Assembly (NCBI GenBank): GCA_034440595.1
Contig: JAWXCH010000250.1
Span: forward strand, 1-13,958
DNA length: 13,958 bases
Source of the DNA: JAWXCH01 sp034440595
Lineage (GTDB): Bacteria; Planctomycetota; Planctomycetia; Pirellulales; JALHPA01
Reading direction: 5' to 3'
The notes beneath the pieces were generated by a model, which made no database searches, was not told the DNA's origin, and was given only the letters and a program-made list of their open reading frames with translations. Below are positions 7,101 to 12,346 of this stretch, piece by piece. The position numbers and the translations under genes are program-made. Within the stretch, counting starts at the first letter, position 1. Every line of letters starts with the position of its first letter.

Positions 7101-7779
7101 CGGTCTTCTGGAACAGTTCGTCCGTCTCGTGATTTTCTTCGGCCAGTCGCCAGTATCGGCGCCCCGCAGTAATCATGATATGGATTTCGTTGCGCAGTGT
7201 GTCCCGTTGGCCAATCAGTTCTGTGATCTGCGATTTCTCTCCGGTCGGTGATAGCAGTCGCATGCGCGATGTTGTCAGCTCGCGCATCACTTCGTTCAGC
7301 GATACGCGGTCCAGGCCACTCGACAGGTCATACAACGCACTGGCCGCGTCAATGTCGTTGAGCGTGGAGAGTTCCTGCAGTTCGTGCAGGCCAACGGAAA
7401 AGATATTCGAATAGGTCGGCTCATCCACATCCAACAGCAGATCGCGCAAATGCGACTCGCCACCGATCGCTCCCCCTGGCAGAGTCACGCTCAACTCACC
7501 CAGTGAACCGTTCGGCAAGGCATCGCGGCGAATGGTGGTCAGTCCCTGCGCCGGGCCAACTCGCAACGCGCCACCGCCCGTGCCGCCATGCACCGGCGGA
7601 AGATAGCGCTGCCGCCGCCACGGAGTGTACCCGTACAGCACGCCGCGGATGGCCTGCATGATGGTCGTCTTGCCGGCCTCGTTCGGGCCGTAAAAGACGG
7701 TTACTTCTGGCGACAGATCGCGGACTTCCAGATTGCTCCAGATTCCGAACCCGGTGATTTCTACATCGTGAAATTTCAT
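4123..7779 (-). CDS. YhaN/SbcC-like coiled-coil ATPase with central membrane hairpin
   Basis: This 1218-residue protein belongs to the Rad50/SbcC/YhaN group of SMC-like ATPases. The N-terminal half-ATPase has KFHDVEITGFGIWSNLEV and Walker A GPNEAGKTT (31-39). Long coiled coils run about 190-470 and 530-900. The C-terminal half-ATPase has the signature LSRGTREQLFLSLRLAL (944-960), Walker B LPMVLDDVLVNFD (971-983) and IFTCHEH (1006-1012). All ATPase motifs look intact. In place of a CxxC zinc hook, two hydrophobic helices (about 477-500 and 507-527) sit in the coil middle. Residues about 1045-1218 are a Pro/Glu/Lys-rich, probably disordered tail. The ATG overlaps the upstream gene's TGA (ATGA) and follows GAGGAGG, so translation is coupled. 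Longer readings to 8052 only extend into the neighbour. The exact role in DNA repair is inferred. Confidence 0.92.
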   Translation of the reverse strand: MKFHDVEITGFGIWSNLEVRDLSPEVTVFYGPNEAGKTTIMQAIRGVLYGYTPWRRQRYLPPVHGGTGGGALRVGPAQGLTTIRRDALPNGSLGELSVTLPGGAIGGESHLRDLLLDVDEPTYSNIFSVGLHELQELSTLNDIDAASALYDLSSGLDRVSLNEVMRELTTSRMRLLSPTGEKSQITELIGQRDTLRNEIHIMITAGRRYWRLAEENHETDELFQKTESELAQVTAELRKMDSAAAARDAYQQRLSIEQQLAEFGPLGDFPPDGLARLAEIARGMQSVRRRRRALKQKVKDLRLDRETISVNETLWRQAPRIAAISEHESWIVSLEQQINESETAVAHLEKQLATQRSQSGLPAELGTNIEQLTSRLQSTLRPPAAGIRDARQRLKQVKAEWSANQKKLTGSRDDVETELLSRGETELAAALEKQGQLVSQYRRRLQLDDRLDQMGRHRAELDEDHEYFVERQVMPLWQLCLLGAIVVVGLGMAIVGLLLPATSIGNWGGTMAFLGVAAAAAAVYGYFRIDSLNADRLEATRKQLMMLDKQLAQAVSERDDLDEVLPEGGGSLTSRLHAAEADLATLEQLLSRDARRASAEEEVNTTRQRAKIARDDWQKARRRWESALKSLKLPETLKPNQVRQITGQAKRLAELQHQLDQAKQERDRRKRELATLVTRIEQLAADAGWESTAGATNHRVSLVEQLRKLRREVTLQEQQAAKRDELAKLLAQARRRYIKYGRRGRKLLRQRRALLIAARVADEAEFKQVATHRSRADELSRRKLALSREIATALAGIGTEDELRGWLTALPEGLQQQREQLIAQQTKLNDRIRALSDQRADIGLQRNILADDRNLSLKQLELGSVEQRLKEALARWQTVALTEQLLHSIRDEYERDRQPETLIQASEYLVRMTEGQYRRVWTPLGENILLVEDRDGQNLSVDVLSRGTREQLFLSLRLALVSMLSRRGKRLPMVLDDVLVNFDTHRARAAAQVFCDFAAAGHQLVIFTCHEHIAHAFRKLRADVRRLPDNSDTSRKILLPGEIESLPAYEPPPEPVVEAPRRRKPKPAKEPPPPVEILPEPVIEEVEIQVEEEPAEIVPAIWSTQIERFVSEETTMVIVDDPQEASWELPEETVAVPFELVELAVEKAPEPPPKPAPKPARRRRADPAHRFKPLPMIERRGWNAEEFDGELEDQVNTQLVRDNRWFEESAAQNGQHGD

Positions 7780-9011
7780 GCTTCGGCCTCCTCGGGGCTT
7801 AACAGGCTTTTCCCTAGCCAGGCGGATTGATGCAATTGCCGCCGGCGCGTGCCCCGTTCTTGCAAGCCAGCGGCTCGCAGAATCGCCTTGGCCTGCGTGT
7901 TTTCCGGCAAAAATCCGTTTAGATCCAGCGGCTCGGCTTCGTCCATTTCCAGACGTCTGGCGGCACGCAGAAAATCTCCCAGCAGCGTTTCTTGTTCTTG
8001 CCAAGCGGCGGGCAATGTAGCGGGCGAGACGACCTCGATCTGAGCGGGCCACGCCACCGGCATGCCATAGCCAAACTCGCCACGCAAAATTCCCAGCAAT
8101 ACTGTCGGATGGATCGAGCTATGCACCGGTTGGTCGGGCGACTTGCTCGCGATCTTCCAACTGATCAACAGCGGCAGGCCACGGTGCGTATCCTGTAGCC
8201 GGCCAATCGACTCGCGCAATCGTTCTTCGACCTTGGTAGCCGTGACATCGGGGGACACGGATAGAGACTCAGTCACGAATCGCAGCACATCCGTTGGCAC
8301 GGTCGACAAGCGTACTTGGTGGTCCGTATCGACTTCGACGAGCGTGCAACTGTGCGCGCCATTTTCGGCCGGCGATCGACCTTGCGGTGTACCGGCATAA
8401 TGAATGGTCGGCGCGGCGGCGTGCTCGGTGGAAACTTCGGCTGCTCCACCTAGTGCAATGTAGTCGATACCAGGCGCTTCGATATTTTGTTGTGCCGGTC
8501 CATGAAAAGCCGCGATTGAAAACAGTCGCTCGCTGGCCAGCGGAATTCCTGCCTGGCAAAAATCTAACACTGTCTTGCTATCGATGGCACTTTGACCGAG
8601 CAGTTCGGCCAGCACCTGACCATGCCGCGTGACTTCAAACCGGCCGATTCGATCGATCGGAAAGAAATGCACGGTCGCGGGCCAGTGGAGTCGAGCTGGC
8701 AACTGCGAGACCGGGTCCGAACCACTGGCGGACCAGTAAATAGGGATCTGCCGATCGGCCAGCCGTTGGAGTTGGTCGCGCAGGAAAATCATCCCACGCG
8801 GGCCGCAGCGTGTCGGATCAACAAGCCCCCCGGTGAGGAGGACAAAGTCGACCTCATGGCGCAGGGCCGCTTCGACGACATTGCTCACCGCGCGGTACGG
8901 GGCGTCGATCAGCAGGTCGCGGAGGTGGTCGGGGATTTCGGCCAGCCCGTGCGGGGGCAGTTCGATACGAAAATCGGACGACTGGATAAAACGGAACCGT
9001 GTGGTTGCCAT
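7776..9011 (-). CDS. YhaO/SbcD-like metallophosphoesterase-fold protein, metal site degenerate
   Basis: This 411-residue protein aligns by motif order with SbcD/Mre11/YhaO nucleases: FRFIQSSDFRIE (7-17), VDFVLLTGGLVD (54-65), IPIYWSASGSDP (89-100), IAAFHGP (166-172), IDYIALGGAAE (182-192) and IHYAGTPQGRS. However, the metal ligands are mostly gone: DxH is DFR, GD is GG, GNHD is SGSD, and GHxH is GGAA. Only D13, D65 and H170-type positions remain. It therefore looks like a pseudo-nuclease that keeps the fold, perhaps to regulate or position the ATPase encoded next, with which it overlaps by 4 nt (ATGA). I chose the ATG at 9009-9011, directly before the first strand; a start at 9068 would add 19 residues without family support. 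Residual or altered catalysis cannot be excluded. Confidence 0.87.
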   Translation of the reverse strand: MATTRFRFIQSSDFRIELPPHGLAEIPDHLRDLLIDAPYRAVSNVVEAALRHEVDFVLLTGGLVDPTRCGPRGMIFLRDQLQRLADRQIPIYWSASGSDPVSQLPARLHWPATVHFFPIDRIGRFEVTRHGQVLAELLGQSAIDSKTVLDFCQAGIPLASERLFSIAAFHGPAQQNIEAPGIDYIALGGAAEVSTEHAAAPTIHYAGTPQGRSPAENGAHSCTLVEVDTDHQVRLSTVPTDVLRFVTESLSVSPDVTATKVEERLRESIGRLQDTHRGLPLLISWKIASKSPDQPVHSSIHPTVLLGILRGEFGYGMPVAWPAQIEVVSPATLPAAWQEQETLLGDFLRAARRLEMDEAEPLDLNGFLPENTQAKAILRAAGLQERGTRRRQLHQSAWLGKSLLSPEEAEA

Positions 9012-9220
9012 CGCAGTTTCTCGGGGGGCAAAGTAGGATTGCTGCGGCGCAAGTTCAAGCGGCAGCATAGACTGCCATAGCTGCGTAGTTTAGCCGAGCT
9101 GCGTAAATGCTGCTATGTCGATTTGTGGTGCTAGCAGGGGTGACGGGAGGTCGTGTTTTTGGTTTTGGGGTACGTCATGTACGTTGCGCGCGTCGGATTT
9201 TTCGTTTTTTAGGTCCTTCG

Positions 9221-9284
9221 TCATTCCCGCATGCGTCGTCTTTCCCGCGCGCGTACCGTCATTCCCGCGAGTGCGGGAATCCAG
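9221..9284. repeat. REP-like palindromic repeat (ATTCCCGC/GCGGGAAT)
   Basis: A perfect hairpin ATTCCCGC-GAGT-GCGGGAAT lies at 9261-9280, preceded by GTC and followed by CCAG, with two further half-copies (TCATTCCCGC at 9221-9230 and CTTTCCCGC near 9240). This belongs to a widespread class of intergenic GTCATTCCCGCG-type palindromes. The same unit recurs at 9505-9531 and 12005-12077. Confidence 0.8.
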
Positions 9285-9377
9285 ATTGTAGGGGACGTGC
9301 AACGCACCGCGCAGTCCGTTTGAGCTTGTACATCGCTTCGCATCGATTCTAGCAAAGAGGTGGCAACCCAATCGTCC

Positions 9378-9449
9378 GGTGCGTGGAACGTACCAGAACT
9401 TAAAAAGACGGTTGAACAATATTAGCCGCAGGCGCGCTAGCGGAGCGCG
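9378..9449 (+). repeat. 72-bp dispersed repeat, copy A
   Basis: The segment starts GGTGCGTGGAACG and ends AGCGGAGCGCG, with TTAGCCGC inside. An inverted copy of the same length lies at 12148-12219. By eye the two share the first 13 bases, ACCAGA, GGTTGAA, TTAGCCGC and the end, with a variable middle. Both are followed, in their own orientation, by the ATTCCCGC palindromes, so this appears to be a composite intergenic element. Confidence 0.7.
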
Positions 9450-9504
9450 AGAGTCGCCTTTCGCTCCGCCGAAAGAGTGCCTTCCTCGTTCCCGCGTGCA
9501 TACC

Positions 9505-9531
9505 GTCATTCCCGCGAACGCGGGAATCCAG
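9505..9531. repeat. REP-like palindromic repeat
   Basis: A perfect 9-bp palindrome ATTCCCGCG-AA-CGCGGGAAT (9508-9527) with the same GTC and CCAG flanks as the copy at 9258-9284. It lies 58 bp after the 72-bp repeat, copy A. Confidence 0.82.
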
Positions 9532-9563
9532 TTGCAGACGGCCGTCAGGTTCAGCCTAGCAGA

Positions 9564-9598
9564 GGTGCTGGCTTTTTTTCAAGAAAGAAAGTGGCACC
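9564..9598. repeat. Imperfect hairpin with T7 tract
   Basis: GGTGC at the left pairs with GCACC at the right, and a run of seven T pairs imperfectly with AAAGAAA, leaving a short loop. It could act as a structured terminator-like element, but it follows no gene on the plus strand, so its role is unclear. Confidence 0.35.
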
Positions 9599-9708
9599 AG
9601 AAGAATTGGACAGGTTGGCTTGGTTTTGGTGTTGACCGGGGGTGCGAGAGGAGGTGAAGCTAGCGGATATCGCACCGAAAGTGAGCCTACAACCGTTACT
9701 GCAATTCA

Positions 9709-9731
9709 CACTGCTGGGCAAGCCAGCAGTG
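9709..9731. repeat. Hairpin CACTGCTGG/CCAGCAGTG
   Basis: A perfect 9-bp inverted repeat with a 5-nt GCAAG loop, followed by GCACCC. I recall similar sequences as dispersed intergenic repeats in planctomycete genomes, which would fit the assignment, but copy number cannot be checked here. It is about 300 bp upstream of the RHS-tip gene. Confidence 0.6.
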
Positions 9732-10032
9732 GCACCCGGCGGGCACCCGCAATTTAGAAAAAATGTTTGCCAAACTCTTCTCGTTCGGTTACCCTGACCG
9801 AGGTCAAGCACATCGTCTCGTCAGCAGGGAGCGATATCTATGGATCGATTGCACACGAATTCGACGGCCTTTTTTGCCGGATCGGCATTCGCTTCTCGTG
9901 CTAATCGAAGAGCAACCCGCGATGCCACATACTTCGTCTGCGGTTCTGATTTCGTTTACTTTTCAGTCAACGGACGGGTAGCCGCATCCTTTCACCAGTT
10001 ACAGCGATTCACCACTTACCACGGAGAAAATC

Positions 10033-11010
10033 ATGGTTTCAGTCGCAGAACGATTCAGTCAGGATTGCTTTCGCGTGGAAAATCCTGCTCGCTGGTACAA
10101 CCCAGAGGTCGGCAAATGGATCAGTGAAGATGGGATCGGTTTCGCGGGAGATCCGTCGAATTTGACTCGGTATGTAACAAATAGCGCAACTTTACTTGTG
10201 GATTCAAATGGACTGAAGGCAGATCTTCCGACGTGGTTCAATAGAAAGAATGGGATTAACAAGGAATATACGGCATCTCTAGTACAAAAACTGTCTGCTC
10301 CGCCTCTGGCTGGGAGTGACACTTTTGGATCTACCTCAGGTAGATTGGGTGGCGCAGAGGTAGAGATTAGGGTGCTTCGCGGAGACGAACTTTGCACCAT
10401 AGTTCCTTGGACCTTAAGTATTCCACTGCAAGTTGAAATTCTGTCCATAAATCCACATGACGGCAAGAAGCTTGGTCAGGAAACGCTTGATCACATTATC
10501 AATCACGAACGGATACATCTGGAAGCCTATTTTAGCAAGAAAACACCCATCATCGACCTGATAGACAATATCAACAAGAAACTTTGGCGGCTAAGCGGTA
10601 ACAAGAAGCACGCGGCGGCTGGAAAGGCTGCCGAGGTTCTAAATAAGAAGCTCGGCGAACTATTGGTAGAATCACTTTATCGCGAAGATTTCCGGCAAAA
10701 TTTTCACCTTGATCATCTCAATGAAGCGCGCATCAATATTTTAGACCTTACTGGACTGGGCGGTGGTAAAGTTCCATGGATTGATCCCAAAGACACTTAC
10801 ATGGATTCGCTGAAAAAAAACCAAAAGGACTTTGACGCTAGTGTGCGACTATTGTTTCCTGACCAATTCATTCTCGAATTGGGAAAACCTCCGCTGATTG
10901 TTGATTTAAAGAATTCGATTGATGCTGCGAACAAAGGGGCGAACGCTGAGTACAAGAGCAAGTTGAAGACACTCGAGGACGAAGTATATGCTAGCTGGAC
11001 GAAACTTTGA
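10033..11010 (+). CDS. Detached RHS C-terminal tip with HExxH (putative metallopeptidase toxin)
   Basis: Residues about 19-61 (ARWYNPEVGKWISEDGIGFA, then LTRYVTNSATLLVDSNGL) are the end of the RHS-repeat-associated core domain that normally closes an RHS barrel. After this comes a variable 264-residue tip, typical of polymorphic toxins. The tip holds HERIH (158-162), a match to the HExxH zinc-peptidase motif, within ETLDHIINHERIHLEAYF; a possible third ligand is the NE at 230-231. The toxin role is inference; no named toxin family is recognised. The RHS barrel and any signal are missing upstream, yet GGAG stands 6 nt before the ATG at 10033, so a stand-alone product is possible. Alternatively it is a remnant cassette left by RHS recombination. 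The tip's DNA is visibly AT-richer than its neighbours, which fits transfer. No obvious immunity gene follows. Confidence 0.72.
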   Translation: MVSVAERFSQDCFRVENPARWYNPEVGKWISEDGIGFAGDPSNLTRYVTNSATLLVDSNGLKADLPTWFNRKNGINKEYTASLVQKLSAPPLAGSDTFGSTSGRLGGAEVEIRVLRGDELCTIVPWTLSIPLQVEILSINPHDGKKLGQETLDHIINHERIHLEAYFSKKTPIIDLIDNINKKLWRLSGNKKHAAAGKAAEVLNKKLGELLVESLYREDFRQNFHLDHLNEARINILDLTGLGGGKVPWIDPKDTYMDSLKKNQKDFDASVRLLFPDQFILELGKPPLIVDLKNSIDAANKGANAEYKSKLKTLEDEVYASWTKL

Positions 11011-11104
11011 TGCGGTTTGTGGCCTTAAATCGCAAAGGAAGCCGATATAGTTTCCTCAGCGGAAATTCTGGTTGCCGACACACTAGTCCGATTGCGCTAT
11101 ATTG

Positions 11105-11746
11105 ATGACCCGAAAACTGGCCGAATGCACCGCCCGTCGATTCTTTCGGTTTTCGCTGCGGTGGCTGCTCCTTGCCGTTGCTCTTGTCGCCGTATTACTT
11201 GCTCTGGTGATCCCGACTGTCGAGTCCCGAAGGCATTCTGCTAAGTGCGATTTGTGCAAAGGCAATCTGCATCAGGTTGGAAGCGCGGCGGTTGGCTATT
11301 TTACAGCACATGGCCGATTTCCCCCTGCCTATACATTTGATTCTAATGGCAAGCGGATGCATAGTTGGCGAGTCCAGATCCTTCCATATTTGGGACCAGA
11401 GGCAGTTGCTCTATACAATCGGTACAACTTCAACGAGCCGTGGGATAGTCCGTCCAATCAACGATTGGCCGATAAAATGCCTTCCGTGTTTTGTTGCCCA
11501 TTTCAACCGTCCACTTCGGTCCCTTCTTATTTTGCGGTTACAAGAGATGGCGAGCTTGGCTATCTTGCAGGTGTCGATGGTGCCCGAAAGCTGCAGTTGT
11601 TAATCGAGGTGTTAAATCGCAATGTCAACTGGCTCTCGCCATATGGCGATGTCAAACCTGACGAAGTTGCTGCGATTCGCTCAAAAACTAAAATCGAGGG
11701 TCACCAGAACGGCATCATTGAGGCACCCATCCTTCCGACGCCCTAG
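11105..11746 (+). CDS. Short DUF1559-like (pseudopilin-type) protein
   Basis: This 213-residue protein resembles planctomycete DUF1559 proteins, which have a type IV pilin-like N-terminal helix followed by a globular domain. Visible features are a basic start and membrane helix (RFSLRWLLLAVALVAVLLAL, about 15-34), CKGNLHQVGSAAVGYFTAHG (51-70), RFPPAYTF, SWRVQILPYLGPEAVALYNR (87-106), FNEPWDSPSN, FCCP (129-132) and NRNVNWLSP. The family's usual C-terminal H-x9-DG motif is missing: the protein stops soon after GHQNG (199-203), so it looks shortened. No downstream frame continues the motif. The ATG at 11105 is used; a TTG one codon earlier is also possible. The cell role of the family is unknown. 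It follows the RHS tip by 94 bp on the same strand, but nothing marks it as an immunity protein. Confidence 0.82.
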   Translation: MTRKLAECTARRFFRFSLRWLLLAVALVAVLLALVIPTVESRRHSAKCDLCKGNLHQVGSAAVGYFTAHGRFPPAYTFDSNGKRMHSWRVQILPYLGPEAVALYNRYNFNEPWDSPSNQRLADKMPSVFCCPFQPSTSVPSYFAVTRDGELGYLAGVDGARKLQLLIEVLNRNVNWLSPYGDVKPDEVAAIRSKTKIEGHQNGIIEAPILPTP

Positions 11747-11917
11747 ATCTTTTTCAGAATTATGGGGTACACGAAACTCGCCGGGTGACACCGCTGGCTT
11801 GCAATCAGATTGACGAGCCGCTGAACACATTCGCACCGCTGAATGTACACTGATCGAGCTGATTCAGAAACGACGCTGAACGTCCCTTGCAGGGCCGCAG
11901 TGTTTTGGATCTGTAAC

Positions 11918-11958
11918 CCGGGGTTGGTGCTCGCTTCACCCCGGTAGGGCTGCGCCCT
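11918..11958. repeat. GC-rich palindromes CCGGGG/CCCCGG and AGGGC/GCCCT
   Basis: CCGGGG (11918-11923) pairs with CCCCGG (11939-11944) across a 15-nt loop. One base later AGGGC-TGC-GCCCT (11946-11958) forms a second hairpin. The pair resembles dispersed GC-rich intergenic repeats; copy number is unknown. Confidence 0.5.
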
Positions 11959-12004
11959 AGAGAGTAGAAAGGAGAGCAGTGGAGCAGGAGAGGAATGCCA
12001 GGGA

Positions 12005-12077
12005 CTGGATTCCCGCCTGCGCGGGAATGACGGACGGTGAGGGCATGACGAATCTGGTTTCCCGCCTACGCGGGAAA
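12005..12077. repeat. Two REP-like palindromes in tandem, 49 bp apart
   Basis: The palindromes are ATTCCCGC-CTGC-GCGGGAAT (12009-12028) and TTTCCCGC-CTAC-GCGGGAAA (12058-12077), each preceded by CTGG. The second keeps its pairing although both arms changed (ATT/AAT to TTT/AAA), which suggests the stem itself is conserved. A half-copy, GGGAATGACGG, follows near 12093-12103. Orientation is opposite to the copies at 9258-9284 and 9505-9531. Confidence 0.8.
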
Positions 12078-12147
12078 GACGAAGTGCGGCGAGGGAATGA
12101 CGGAGGGGAGCATCATTGTGCCCGCGACGTTGTAGGTGCCGCATGGA

Positions 12148-12219
12148 CGCGCTCCGCTGGCGCGTCGCGGCTAACATCCTTCAACCTTTTCAGCGCAGGT
12201 CTGGTTCGTTCCACGCACC
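12148..12219 (-). repeat. 72-bp dispersed repeat, copy B (inverted)
   Basis: Read on the minus strand it begins GGTGCGTGGAACG and ends AGCGGAGCGCG, with ACCAGA, GGTTGAA and TTAGCCGC in the same order as copy A (9378-9449). Both copies are 72 bp. Together with the palindromes next to each copy it forms inverted flanks around the RHS-tip and DUF1559-like genes. Confidence 0.7.
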
Positions 12220-12244
12220 ACGCTGCGCGAGCAGATGAGGAGTG

Positions 12245-12315
12245 GAAAAATAGAAAAAGAGACCCTCACCCGTCGCTGGGGCGACGACCTCTCCCACTGC
12301 GCGGGAGAGGTGAGG
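12245..12315 (-). terminator. Composite hairpin and T-rich tail after the cyclophilin gene
   Basis: On the minus strand CCTCACC (12309-12315) pairs with GGTGAGG (12263-12269 region) around two inner hairpins: CCTCTCCC/GGGAGAGG (12288-12295 and 12303-12310) and CGTCGC/GCGACG (12271-12286). A T-rich run with two T5 tracts (12245-12262) follows. It lies about 30 bp past the stop codon at 12347 and probably ends that transcript. It also resembles dispersed CTCTCCC-type intergenic repeats, so a repeat may have been recruited as terminator. Confidence 0.5.
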
Positions 12316-12346
12316 AGATTGATGCAGAACTGGCAGTGGCGATCGC

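Larger units (their letters stand above)
9012..10032. other. Repeat-rich noncoding spacer
   Basis: About 1 kb without a credible gene on either strand. It must carry the minus-strand promoter of the YhaO/YhaN-like pair near 9020-9120, but no convincing box pair was found. The rest is a cluster of palindromic and dispersed repeats, listed separately (9221-9284, 9378-9449, 9505-9531, 9564-9598, 9709-9731). Additional small palindromes occur, such as CTTTCG/CGAAAG at 9458-9475. Reading frames at 9763-9981 and 9840-10127 look like nothing recognisable. No RHS barrel sequence could be found upstream of the RHS tip. Confidence 0.65.
11747..12346. other. Repeat-rich noncoding spacer
   Basis: Six hundred bases between the DUF1559-like gene and the cyclophilin gene hold no credible gene. 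They contain a CCGGGG/CCCCGG inverted repeat (11918-11944), a tight AGGGC-TGC-GCCCT hairpin (11946-11958), two ATTCCCGC-type palindromes (12005-12077), an inverted copy of the 72-bp repeat (12148-12219) and a composite hairpin with a T-rich tail (12245-12315). Confidence 0.65.

Noticed and set aside
7780..8052. N-terminal extension of the ATPase reading frame by 91 residues
   Set aside because: It lies inside the upstream YhaO-like gene, and family alignment, the GAGGAGG site and the ATGA overlap all support the start at 7779.
9090..9509. 139-residue minus-strand reading frame
   Set aside because: It consists largely of translated palindromic repeats and has no family features.
9763..9981. 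Reading frame in phase with the RHS tip, possible upstream RHS fragment
   Set aside because: It contains no RHS-like YD repeat and ends at a stop at 9979-9981 before the RHS gene.
12005..12103. Possible CRISPR array from regularly spaced palindromes
   Set aside because: Only two full units and a half-copy, arms differ, spacers are not of a distinct class, and no cas genes are present; this is a REP-like cluster.
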